A stretch of DNA of 64,000 bases, from NCBI GenBank assembly GCA_947488935.1, contig CANLBN010000003.1:305118-369117 (forward strand), read 5' to 3'. The position numbers and the translations under genes were made by a program. The stretch's first letter is position 1. Every line of letters begins with the position of its first letter. Of this stretch, positions 17,474-25,037 are shown one piece after another. The DNA comes from an uncultured Pseudomonadales bacterium. Lineage in GTDB: Bacteria; Pseudomonadota; Gammaproteobacteria; Pseudomonadales; Cellvibrionaceae. The notes under the pieces were generated by a model that saw only the letters and a program-made list of their open reading frames with translations, was not told where the DNA came from and did not search any database.

Positions 17474-18181
17474 ATGAAAAAGACAATATTACTAGTAGAA
17501 GATGAGCGTTCAATTGCTGACGCATTGATTTTCTCTTTAGAGGAAGAGCAATATAAAACAATATGGGTAGAGCTTGGTGAAGATGCTTTAGAGTGTATAA
17601 AAAAACGAGACATCGACTTAATACTATTAGATGTTGGACTTCCTGATATCAATGGATTTGAATTGTGCAAAAAGATTAAAGCTGAGGTAGATCTACCTGT
17701 CATATTTTTAACCGCAAGAAAGGAAGAGGTCGATAAAATTATTGGGCTAGAAATTGGAGCAGACGACTACGTCACAAAACCTTTTAGCTTAAGAGAGTTA
17801 ACAAGCCGGATCAAGATTCTTATCAATCGTTACGAGAGAATACACGAATCTGAAAAAAATAATATAACTCCAGTTCGTGAAGGCGGCTGTTTAATAGATA
17901 GTAACAAAAAAACCATATCTTATTTTGATAACGAACTTGAACTTACAAGATATGAGTATCTAATACTAAAGATTTTAATAGAAAACGCGAATAGGGTCTA
18001 TTCTCGGGCAGAATTAATGAATCATGTTTGGGATGAGCCAGATAAAAGTTTTGATAGAGCGGTTGATACACACATAAAGACCATTCGCTCAAAGCTAAAA
18101 AAAATAAGGCCCGATGTAAAGCCCATTAAAACTCACCATGGGCTAGGTTATAGTTTTATAGCAAGTGAAATGAAAAAATGA
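17474..18181 (+). CDS. CreB-type response regulator, copy 2
   Basis: 235 residues, same architecture as the 11718 regulator: receiver with E-D at 9-10, D53 in LLLDVGLPD and the KPFSLREL lysine, then a winged helix ending HHGLGYSFIAS. The two copies share long matching stretches (LEIGADDY.TKPFS.REL, DRAVD.HIKTIR.KLK) but have diverged elsewhere, so the duplication is not recent. Coupled to the kinase gene by an ATGA overlap and to the upstream dehydrogenase gene by a 10-base gap. Confidence 0.83.
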   Translation: MKKTILLVEDERSIADALIFSLEEEQYKTIWVELGEDALECIKKRDIDLILLDVGLPDINGFELCKKIKAEVDLPVIFLTARKEEVDKIIGLEIGADDYVTKPFSLRELTSRIKILINRYERIHESEKNNITPVREGGCLIDSNKKTISYFDNELELTRYEYLILKILIENANRVYSRAELMNHVWDEPDKSFDRAVDTHIKTIRSKLKKIRPDVKPIKTHHGLGYSFIASEMKK

Positions 18182-19602
18182 CCACATTTACTAAGCTATT
18201 GATAGCATATAGTTTGATCGTTTTGGTTGGGATCATTTATTCGGCATCCACTTTTTATCAGAATATCATCCCTTCGGCTAGGCAAGCGAGTGAAGAAGTA
18301 ATGGTCAATACGGCTAACGTTTTGGCCACTATATTTACATCGCATGTCGATGATAGTGGGAAAAATTCGGATGAAATAAATAATATTATAAGCAATTATA
18401 AAAGCAGAGGCGAAGATGCTCCTGATTGGTCTAAGCTTACCACTAAAAATGAACTAAATTTCTATGTAACTGATAGAGACGGTATTGTCATTTCTCACTC
18501 AAATAAATCGGGAGAAGTAGGCAAAGACTATTCAAAATGGAATGATGTTAGAAGAACACTTGCCGGAAAATATGGAGCAAGAACAACCAGAGTGAACCCT
18601 GAACGAGATGATACCGCCGTAATGTATGTAGCCGCACCTATGTATCTCAATCAAGATATCATTGGCGTTGTCACAGTCATTCAGGGTCATGAAAGTTTAA
18701 AGCCGTATATATCCAAGGCTCAAAGAAATGTACTTATTACCTCTAGCATAGTGATTGTTGGTTTGATAGTTTTTGGGTTTATAATAATTACAATTGTCCA
18801 TTCCTCGGTAAAAAAGATCACAGCATATGTGAACTCTGTTCGAAATGAAGAAAATGTAAGCCCTGTATCCTTTAATGATCCACTTTTTAGTGGGTTAGCG
18901 ACAGCTATGCACGATTTAAGAAAGGAGCTGGATGGTAAGGCATATGTTGAGAATTATGTTCATACATTGACTCATGAACTTAAAACACCATTGTCAGCAA
19001 TATCAAGTGCAACTCAGATACTAAAACAAGATATATCGATAGAAAACCGGAATAAATTTCTCGTTAATATTGAATGCGAATCTGAAAGGATGCGTAACCT
19101 TGTTGATCGTGTTCTTCTTCTTGCTCAAGTAGAAAATTCATCACTGCAAGAAATGAGCTCGATTAGTATAAATTCATTAATTGAAGTAGAGCTTGAGTCA
19201 TTTGAGGGGCTGCTTGAGCAATATAATCTTAGATACACTTTTAATGCCTCACAAAGTGCTTGCTATATACATGGAGAAGAGTTTCTATTTAGCCTTGCTA
19301 TAAGAAATTTGTTAGCAAATGCCATTGAATTTGCTTTTGAAGATAGTGAAATTACAGTCGCTATATCCCGAAGCGAAGCATCCATCTCTATTAGTATAAA
19401 CAATATTGGACCTAATATTCCCGATTACGCCATGCCTAGACTCTATGAGCGGTTCTTTTCCACACCAAGGGAGAGGACTAAGAGAAAAAGCTCGGGTTTA
19501 GGGTTGTGCCTAACAAAAGAAATATGCGAATTGCATGATGCAGATTTAACGATAGAAAATACCAGTGATGGAGTGTTAGCGAGGATAGTGATAGAGAAAT
19601 AA
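18178..19602 (+). CDS. CreC-type sensor histidine kinase, copy 2
   Basis: 474 residues: N-terminal helix, periplasmic domain with DYSKWNDVRRTLAGKYGARTT and AVMYVAAPMY (the CreC sensor hallmarks), a second helix near 180-202, H-box YVHTLTHELKTP and an ATPase domain with NIGPNIPDYAMPRLYERFFS and KSSGLGLCLTKE. The sensor domain keeps the copy 1 motifs but differs in the N-terminal half, so the two kinases may sense related but distinct signals. Whether they cross-talk cannot be told from sequence. Confidence 0.85.
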   Translation: MTTFTKLLIAYSLIVLVGIIYSASTFYQNIIPSARQASEEVMVNTANVLATIFTSHVDDSGKNSDEINNIISNYKSRGEDAPDWSKLTTKNELNFYVTDRDGIVISHSNKSGEVGKDYSKWNDVRRTLAGKYGARTTRVNPERDDTAVMYVAAPMYLNQDIIGVVTVIQGHESLKPYISKAQRNVLITSSIVIVGLIVFGFIIITIVHSSVKKITAYVNSVRNEENVSPVSFNDPLFSGLATAMHDLRKELDGKAYVENYVHTLTHELKTPLSAISSATQILKQDISIENRNKFLVNIECESERMRNLVDRVLLLAQVENSSLQEMSSISINSLIEVELESFEGLLEQYNLRYTFNASQSACYIHGEEFLFSLAIRNLLANAIEFAFEDSEITVAISRSEASISISINNIGPNIPDYAMPRLYERFFSTPRERTKRKSSGLGLCLTKEICELHDADLTIENTSDGVLARIVIEK

Positions 19603-19745
19603 TTGCCCATTAACAACTTAATTGTGTATCAATATATAGGTTAAAGAGATCATGAACACATTAAAAAAACACAATTCTTACATAAAGCACACATACTGAT
19701 TCACTAAACTGACTCTTAGAATAAACAGATATCTAGGAGTTAAAC

Positions 19746-21137
19746 ATGAACAAGTCTTTTGCAATAAAACTGGGGGTAATCTTCTTAATCGGTATTCTAC
19801 TTAATATCCCGTTAAGTATGATTTCAGATAAGACCTATGAACGGAGTCAATTTAAGCAGGAGGCTTTTAATTCAATTGCTAATAGCTGGACTAAGTCGCA
19901 AAAAGTTATTGGCCCGATCATACAAGTGCCTTTTACTGTTCAAACCAAAACCTCTGTCTGGGATAAAAACCTTGAAGCCTATAAAGACTCTACTAAGAAA
20001 ACTCGACAATCAATTTGGGTTGTCGTTGATGAGCTTGGCATAAATAGCTTCGTCGATAATGATGTTAGATATAAAGGTATCTATGAAGTGCCTGTATACA
20101 CAACAAAGCTAAGTTATAAAGGCTCTTTGTTTAAAGGGGTTCTCGATAAGATCAACAATCAAGGAGATATTGTTGAGATTCATGCGCCAATACTCTCACT
20201 AAGTGTTGGTGATTCAAGAGGCATTAGTAGTATTCCAAAGCTTAGAGTGGGTGATGATGAAAAGCCTTTCGAGCCTGGTAGCTTATTGCCATTCAACTCT
20301 AATGGTATCCACGTTAGGTTAAGTAAAGAGCTATTAAATACAGACCTTGATTTCGCTTTCGATATTGAACTCAGAGGGATGGATAAATTAAGTTTTGTTC
20401 CTATTTCAAAATATGCCCAGATAGATATGTCCTCTCAGTGGCCTCATCCATCCTTTTTAGGAAACTTTTTACCTGCCGAGCGTTCTATCAGCGACTCGGG
20501 GTATAAAGCAAATTGGAAGATAACCTCATTTGCTAGCAATATTGAAGAGAAGGTAAAAAATTGCGCACAGGGTAATTGCACACAACTTATCAATAGTGAC
20601 TTCGGTGTTAAGCATATCGAGCCGGTTGATGTGTATTTACAGTCTGAGAGGTCAGTGAAATATGGTTTCTTGTTTATCGCGCTTAGCTTTGCCACCTTTT
20701 TCCTTTTCGAAGTACTAAAAAAGATGTCAATCCATAGCGTTCAATATACATTGGTAGGTTTTGCTGTAGCTATTTTTTATCTGCTTTTATTGGCGCTATC
20801 TGAGCATTTTGCATTTGCAATTGCATATCTATTCGCAACAATTGCTTGTGTTAGCCTTTTGCACTTTTACCTAACATCAATACTAAAAAGCTTTAAGCAT
20901 GCCGCTTTGTTTAGTTTGGCTTTTTCTGTGTTGTACGGGATTCTTTATTTAATTATTCAATCAGAAGATTTTTCTATGTTAATGGGGAGTATCCTTACAT
21001 TTATTGCTCTGAGTGTAATGATGATAAGTACAAGAAATATTGATTGGTTTGAGGTGGGTGATCAGTTAGCTCACTTGAAACCAAAGGCAAAACCAAAGAA
21101 AGCTGAGCCCATACCCGAAGAAAAGTCAGAGGCGTAA
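19746..21137 (+). CDS. creD: CreD inner membrane protein
   Basis: 463 residues, CreD family: one N-terminal helix, a large periplasmic domain (about 30-300) and a cluster of C-terminal helices (about 303-430). Diagnostic stretches are the N-terminal SMISDKTYERSQF and the membrane segment VKYGFLFIALSFATFFLFEVLK. A ribosome site AGGAG precedes ATG 19746. CreD is the best known target of CreBC and is linked to envelope stress and colicin or beta-lactam phenotypes in other species. It stands apart from creC copy 2 by 143 bases and probably has its own promoter. Confidence 0.92.
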   Translation: MNKSFAIKLGVIFLIGILLNIPLSMISDKTYERSQFKQEAFNSIANSWTKSQKVIGPIIQVPFTVQTKTSVWDKNLEAYKDSTKKTRQSIWVVVDELGINSFVDNDVRYKGIYEVPVYTTKLSYKGSLFKGVLDKINNQGDIVEIHAPILSLSVGDSRGISSIPKLRVGDDEKPFEPGSLLPFNSNGIHVRLSKELLNTDLDFAFDIELRGMDKLSFVPISKYAQIDMSSQWPHPSFLGNFLPAERSISDSGYKANWKITSFASNIEEKVKNCAQGNCTQLINSDFGVKHIEPVDVYLQSERSVKYGFLFIALSFATFFLFEVLKKMSIHSVQYTLVGFAVAIFYLLLLALSEHFAFAIAYLFATIACVSLLHFYLTSILKSFKHAALFSLAFSVLYGILYLIIQSEDFSMLMGSILTFIALSVMMISTRNIDWFEVGDQLAHLKPKAKPKKAEPIPEEKSEA

Positions 21138-21649
21138 CCATGCCTTCACATCGGTACATACTCCTTGAGTATTCATCAATCGCTGTTGCAGGGAAGCTTC
21201 AGCCTTTGATGGATATTCTCAGATAAGGTAATTCGCTGTTTGATTGCCAAAAATGTTGAGTTCGTAGTCCTGGCGTATCTGTTCAATGGAAGGGGAGAGT
21301 TTTATAATCCATTCTCCATAAAATGCTGTGTGAAATTACAGTTGTAATAGAAATATCTAAAATGACAAGCTGAGGCCCCATGAGCAACATATTTAAGAGG
21401 CTTCTTTTTAACAGTAGAAAAATTTAACTGTTTGATTTTAAAGTAAATATTTATATTGCTTGAGTGCATAAAAGACCTGTCTCAGGTCTCGTTATGTAAC
21501 GTGGCTTCTTTTTTACAATAAAAAGTTACTTAGATAAGTGCTATAAGTATTTGAATTTGATACTATTTAGTGAAAATTAATAGCAGAAAACCGGCAGAAA
21601 AAATTGTTTCATAGTCGGAATTCTGCCTAATATACTGTTAAATGTATTT
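21138..21649. other. Intergenic stretch with degraded coding remnants
   Basis: About 500 bases without a convincing gene. Directly after creD, a 28-codon frame (from ATG 21140) follows a weak AGAGG ribosome site. On the minus strand a 38-codon open stretch around 21218-21335 (GEWIIKLSPSIEQIRQDYEL) looks like the tail of a lost protein; I do not recognise the family. The end near 21575-21643 belongs to the second cassette block. Confidence 0.4.
21575..21643 (+). other. Partly decayed attC at head of cassette block 2
   Basis: GGCAGAA and TTCTGCC arms (7 bp, perfect) lie inside a stretch that ends with the core GTTAAAT at 21637-21643. ATTAATA near 21577 may be a decayed inverse core. The cassette to which it belonged is gone. 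Confidence 0.5.
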
Positions 21650-21667
21650 ATGTATCTACAATTTAAA

Positions 21668-22006
21668 ATGAAATCGACTATTTTTATATTATTGTTATTT
21701 TTTTCTAATGCATCCTTTTCGGAAGGTATAGAAGAGCCATTGTATGGAGTTATCTTTGATTCCGGTTCAATAGGTTTTCACGTATATTCTGAAGGCTGCA
21801 CAGAAAAAGAGAGCTTTAAACTTGAAACAGCTTTATCTGCCTCAAGCCCGCCTTTAATATATCTAACGTTAAAGAGAGTTAAACCCGATAGCTGTAATGT
21901 GTATATTCCGGATGGTAAGGTAATTATATATAAGGAAGCAGAAGTTAGCAGCCTATATGGATTTAAAAATATTATCGTTAAGAATAGATTTAGATTCCAC
22001 AAATAA
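21668..22006 (+). CDS. Cassette 6 secreted hypothetical protein
   Basis: About 112 residues from ATG 21668 (an upstream in-frame ATG at 21650 would add six residues and spoil the signal peptide). Signal peptide of about 17 residues (STIFILLLFFSNASFSEG), then a small beta-rich domain with two cysteines (EGCTEKES and DSCNVYI) that could form a disulfide. Unknown family. Confidence 0.6.
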   Translation: MKSTIFILLLFFSNASFSEGIEEPLYGVIFDSGSIGFHVYSEGCTEKESFKLETALSASSPPLIYLTLKRVKPDSCNVYIPDGKVIIYKEAEVSSLYGFKNIIVKNRFRFHK

Positions 22007-22010
22007 GAAC

Positions 22011-22087
22011 ATTTAACAAGCGGCTAAAGTACGCTCCCTTTGGTCGCCGGATGCAGCAAAGCTGCACCGCTTAGTCGAGCGTTATAC
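22011..22087 (+). other. attC site of cassette 6 (77 bp)
   Basis: Inverse core ATTTAAC 22011-22017; next core GTTATAC 22081-22087. Arms AAGCGGCTAAAG and CGCTTAGTCG pair imperfectly, and a central GCAGCAAAGCTGC hairpin is present. Confidence 0.88.
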
Positions 22088-22095
22088 GTAAATAT

Positions 22096-22407
22096 ATGAC
22101 TTCACAATTTATTGAAACATGGAAGAAGAAAAGAAAATTAATGATAATTGTAGTGATGGTTACGCTATTTGTAACAATGCTACCTGTATGGCATATAATC
22201 CAAAATTATGAGAGAAGCCTTCTAAGGTATACATTTATTGGTTTAGCAACATTGCCTTTTTTGACTATTACTTTTGTTTCTCGTCACAGGCTAAATCAAT
22301 ACTCAAAATGCCCAAATTGCAATGTTAACCTTTTTGAAATATTGGCTTTCTCTGTCAATAAAAAATTTAAACTAATATACTGCCCTTGTTGTGGTAAAAA
22401 CGTATAA
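22096..22407 (+). CDS. Cassette 7 two-TM protein with C-terminal zinc ribbon
   Basis: 103 residues. A basic N-terminus (KKKRK) is followed by two transmembrane helices (about 16-34 and 43-62) and a C-terminal zinc-ribbon-like domain with CPNC and CPCC pairs about 33 residues apart. The stop TAA is inside the attC inverse core. The two cysteine pairs suggest metal binding on the cytoplasmic side. Function unknown; compare cassette 2, which has the same parts in reverse order. Confidence 0.65.
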   Translation: MTSQFIETWKKKRKLMIIVVMVTLFVTMLPVWHIIQNYERSLLRYTFIGLATLPFLTITFVSRHRLNQYSKCPNCNVNLFEILAFSVNKKFKLIYCPCCGKNV

Positions 22408-22494
22408 CAAGGTTGTTATGTTAGCCGCAAAAAGCGCGGCTAGGACTGGCATTACGCTGGCGCTTCATGCCAGCCTCATACAACGGCGTTACAT
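22402..22494 (+). other. attC site of cassette 7 (93 bp)
   Basis: Inverse core GTATAAC 22402-22408, next core GTTACAT 22488-22494. The left arm AAGGTTGTTATG and right arm CATACAACGGC pair, and the middle holds a GGCATTACGC...GCGCTTCATGCC fold. Confidence 0.88.
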
Positions 22495-22515
22495 GTCAGC
22501 CAAGGATATAACTCA

Positions 22516-23157
22516 GTGCCAGCCTTAGAAGATGGATATGAAATAATTAGTGAGTTTTTATCTCACGATCAGCTTATTTCCATAAGTAGTGAAATCGAAT
22601 CTGTTGAGCTTCCCGCCAAGGCTAGTGGCATCAGAAATGCTGAGAAAAAGTTTTCCTCTATCCGCGATCTTGCCAACTCAGAGCAACTTAGAACCCAAGC
22701 TAGAGAATACCTCTCAGGAGCGGCAAATTTAGTCCGAGCTATTCTGTTCAATAAAACAACAGAAAATAACTGGCTGGTAACATGGCATCAAGACAGAACC
22801 ATCGCAGTGTCGGACAAGTTTGAGAAGAATCAATGGGGACCTTGGAGTGTTAAAGATGGCATTCATCACGTTCAGCCACCGGTGGATGTCCTGAATAAAA
22901 TGGTAACTTTTCGCATTCACCTAGATGATACAAGCCAAGAAAATGGGTGCCTAAAGATTCTGCCAAAGAGTCACAAACTAGGCATCCTTGATCATAGTTC
23001 AATTCAAGATTATGTACAAAATCACAATCCTGTAATTTGTGAGGCGCCAGCAGGCTCCACTTTAGTTATGCGCCCACACATACTACATTCATCTAGTAAA
23101 GCACCTAATCCATCACAGAGGCGGGTTTTACATCTGGAGTATAGTAGTTTTAAATGA
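22516..23157 (+). CDS. Cassette 8 phytanoyl-CoA dioxygenase (PhyH) family protein
   Basis: 213 residues from a GTG start at 22516, 22 bases after the attC core. Iron(II)/2-oxoglutarate-dependent oxygenase of the PhyH family: WHQDRTIAV gives the H-x-D iron ligands, GCLKILPKSHKLG is the conserved strand, and PHILHSSSKAPNPSQRRVLHLEY supplies the distal His and the Arg that binds 2-oxoglutarate. All residues needed for activity appear present. Substrate unknown. It is the second oxygenase in the cassette set and the only intact one. Confidence 0.8.
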   Translation: MPALEDGYEIISEFLSHDQLISISSEIESVELPAKASGIRNAEKKFSSIRDLANSEQLRTQAREYLSGAANLVRAILFNKTTENNWLVTWHQDRTIAVSDKFEKNQWGPWSVKDGIHHVQPPVDVLNKMVTFRIHLDDTSQENGCLKILPKSHKLGILDHSSIQDYVQNHNPVICEAPAGSTLVMRPHILHSSSKAPNPSQRRVLHLEYSSFK

Positions 23158-23184
23158 CCATCTGGTATTGCATGGGCGTAAAGC

Positions 23185-23232
23185 ATGTAACAAAACAAGC
23201 AACCGGATGGTTCCACCGCCGGTTCTTTATGA
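23185..23232 (+). other. Short, decayed attC of cassette 8
   Basis: Inverse core ATGTAAC (23185-23191) is the exact complement of this cassette's GTTACAT. The arms AACCGG and CCGGTT pair, but the outgoing core reads CTTTATGA rather than GTTRRRY. Confidence 0.65.
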
Positions 23233-23242
23233 GTATTAATAA

Positions 23243-23437
23243 ATGAAGAAGATCTTTAACCAGAAAGCCTCCTTTTTGATCTCAATTCTTTGTATAGTTT
23301 TTGGACTTATCGGTATGGCAATAAACACTTCGATTTTCGCGAAGTTATTTTTATTTGGTATAGCTGTTTTGGTCGCTTTAGTAATATGGAAATTATACTT
23401 AATATCTAAAGGTAAAGAGAAATGGGGCGTGTATTAA
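23243..23437 (+). CDS. Cassette 9 small membrane protein
   Basis: 64 residues with two transmembrane helices (about 10-28 and 31-49) and basic ends. Starts 11 bases after the decayed attC. No known family. A hairpin CATAGCTA...TAGCTATG (23478-23502) follows the gene and could terminate it or be the remains of its attC. Confidence 0.5.
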   Translation: MKKIFNQKASFLISILCIVFGLIGMAINTSIFAKLFLFGIAVLVALVIWKLYLISKGKEKWGVY

Positions 23438-23497
23438 TCTATTCAGATAACTTGAATTCTGCTCAAGCTCATCACTGCATAGCTATTTAATTGTTAG

Positions 23498-23694
23498 CTA
23501 TGCCAGTCGAGACAGCGTCTCTTTCTCCTTATCAAATCGAGCCATAAGTCTTTGATCTGTCTCATCCATCGCTTGCCTCAATATCCGGCTCGGCCTCAAA
23601 CAACTCTAGTGATCGACTGCCGTGATTGTTGGCATAGTGTTCAACAGCGGTGAGCTCATCGAATTTACGTGGCCGCCCGTTTTTTACTAATCAT
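23498..23694 (-). pseudogene. Degraded reading frame, possibly a regulator remnant
   Basis: Reading from ATG 23694 on the minus strand, a one-base slip in a run of six A residues leads into GRPRKFDELTAVEHYANN and, after another slip, MDETDQRLMARFDKEKETL to a stop at 23498. NGRPRKFDE resembles the N-terminus of TetR-type regulators, but the following residues do not give a clear helix-turn-helix, so the family is unsure. It is divergent from the metallo-hydrolase gene, with a regulator-type palindrome between them. Confidence 0.4.
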
Positions 23695-23736
23695 TAAAAA
23701 AGCCCTTGAACTTTACACAGTAATAAATTAAAGTAT

Positions 23737-23752
23737 TGTACTGATCGGTACA
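23737..23752. promoter_or_regulatory. Operator-like palindrome before the MBL-fold gene
   Basis: TGTACTGATCGGTACA is a 16-bp palindrome with one G.T position, of the kind bound by TetR-family repressors. It sits 60 bases before the TTG start of the metallo-hydrolase and on the promoter side of the degraded divergent frame. Confidence 0.45.
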
Positions 23753-23811
23753 GAATAATCAAAGTAATAGCTGACACCCTTTAAAGCTTCGATATCTACA
23801 GGAGAAAACAA

Positions 23812-24702
23812 TTGAAACCATTTATTATTACTCTTTTTCTGGTATTAGGTAGCATTCTTCCTTTCTCACTTGTATATGCAGAGGAAAAAAAACCAACTTA
23901 TAGCATACAACAATTAAAACCTGGCATATATAGAACTCAATCCGACTTTCATTTTGGCGTTGTGCTGGAGGGAAAAGACTCATTACTTGTTTTTGACACA
24001 ATAAACAAAGGATTTTCCACTTGGTTAAAAAAGGAATTAAAAGCCCGCTTCAATAAGCCTGTGAAATACGTTGTATACAGTCATAGTCATGCTGATCACG
24101 TAGAGGGTGGGCAGGTATTTGAAAAGGACAATCCCATTTATATATCCCACAGGCGTGCAAAGCAAGTTTTTGAAATTTTGGGGGTAGATACGCGCCTGCC
24201 AAATATTACCTTTGATAAAGCTATGCAGGTCGATCTTGATGGGCTAAGTGTTCACTTGCAGTACTGGGGTGCTAATAATGGCTCGGGTTCAATTAGCCTT
24301 TATGTTCCACAGAAAAAGTTTTTTTCAGCTGTAGATTGGGTTTTGGCTGATAGAGTTGGCTTTAAAACTATGCGCGGCTATGATTTTAACGGCCTCATTC
24401 ACTCTCTTAAAGAAATAGACAAGCTGGACTGGGATATGGTTGCACCTGGCCATTCAGGAGTAGGAACAAAAGAAGGCGTTCGGTTATATCGTCGCTATAT
24501 GGAAACTATCAGAGATAATGTATTGAACGGTTTCAGAGCAAAACAAAGTAAAGCAGAAATTATTGCTACAACCAAAGCAAAACTGGATCAAGAGCCTGCG
24601 TTTAGAGAGCGATTAAAAATGTATGATGAATGGGTAGAAGATAATATCCGTGGTGCGTATAACCAACTTGGTAATGTTGAATCCCTTACTCCTTTGGAAT
24701 AG
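23812..24702 (+). CDS. Exported MBL-fold metallo-hydrolase
   Basis: 296 residues with a signal peptide (about 1-24, ending VYAEE). Metallo-beta-lactamase fold: the SHSHADHVEGG motif gives the first histidines and the aspartate, AVDWV is the bridging aspartate and VAPGHSGVG the final histidine. At the position usually held by the third zinc-1 histidine the sequence reads GANNGSG, so that ligand is an asparagine. The start is TTG, chosen because AGGAG lies eight bases before it and the signal peptide begins there. Related exported proteins are diverse hydrolases; a true beta-lactamase role is not supported. Confidence 0.8.
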   Translation: MKPFIITLFLVLGSILPFSLVYAEEKKPTYSIQQLKPGIYRTQSDFHFGVVLEGKDSLLVFDTINKGFSTWLKKELKARFNKPVKYVVYSHSHADHVEGGQVFEKDNPIYISHRRAKQVFEILGVDTRLPNITFDKAMQVDLDGLSVHLQYWGANNGSGSISLYVPQKKFFSAVDWVLADRVGFKTMRGYDFNGLIHSLKEIDKLDWDMVAPGHSGVGTKEGVRLYRRYMETIRDNVLNGFRAKQSKAEIIATTKAKLDQEPAFRERLKMYDEWVEDNIRGAYNQLGNVESLTPLE

Positions 24703-24721
24703 AAAAGTATAATTATTATAA

Positions 24722-24895
24722 CTAACTGGAAAAATAACCTTCGAGCAATTTAGCTGCTGCACTGCTAGCAAACGCATTGACTAAGTTGCTCGATGTGGTT
24801 TCAGAGAGAAGTTTAGGTGATCTATATAAATTAGATTTACCACTACCAGTGACAACATTGAGCTGCACTAATAGTGCCCCACGCTTCTTAATGAA
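24722..24895 (-). pseudogene. Fragment of an AAA-type (SMC-like) ATPase
   Basis: A 57-codon minus-strand stretch reads VQLNVVTGSGKSNLYRS and KLLSETTSSNLVNAFASS. This is the Walker A end of the AAA-21-like ATPases normally written LNVVTGANGSGKSNLYRALRLL, but with three P-loop residues deleted, no start codon and no continuation. It is a dead remnant. It lies in a 335-base gap that otherwise holds nothing recognisable. Confidence 0.55.
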
Positions 24896-25037
24896 CGATA
24901 ATTACTAATAGAGAAGAGTGAATCATTGCTATCTCTGATGCCTCTTTTTCTACTTCTCTACGGTGTGATAAATATAAAAGCCATCGTGGTTAAAAGTAGA
25001 GTTTTGATTTGGCATATAACATTTGAAACGTCTTATA

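Larger units (their letters stand above)
21638..23499 (+). mobile_element. Integron cassette block 2 (attC cluster without integrase)
   Basis: Three clear cassettes and one decayed one, all in + orientation, with matching core/inverse-core pairs: GTTAAAT/ATTTAAC (21637/22011), GTTATAC/GTATAAC (22081/22402) and GTTACAT/ATGTAAC (22488/23185). The fourth, small membrane-protein cassette has a decayed leading core and only a weak attC-like end near 23445-23499. As in block 1, no integrase gene is present. The orientation matches block 1, about 10 kb away, so the two may be halves of one array. Confidence 0.85.

Noticed and set aside
19603..19745. Possible CreB box before creD
   Set aside because: Only one TTCAC half-site was found (within GATTCACTAAAC); the second half at the 6-base spacing does not match.
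11471..21640. Search for an integron integrase (tyrosine recombinase R-H-R-Y) near the cassettes
   Set aside because: No reading frame with those motifs in the accessory region.
23812..24702. Calling the MBL-fold gene a class B beta-lactamase
   Set aside because: The zinc ligand pattern is incomplete and the length and motifs fit the broad exported MBL-hydrolase group better; proximity to cre genes alone is not evidence.
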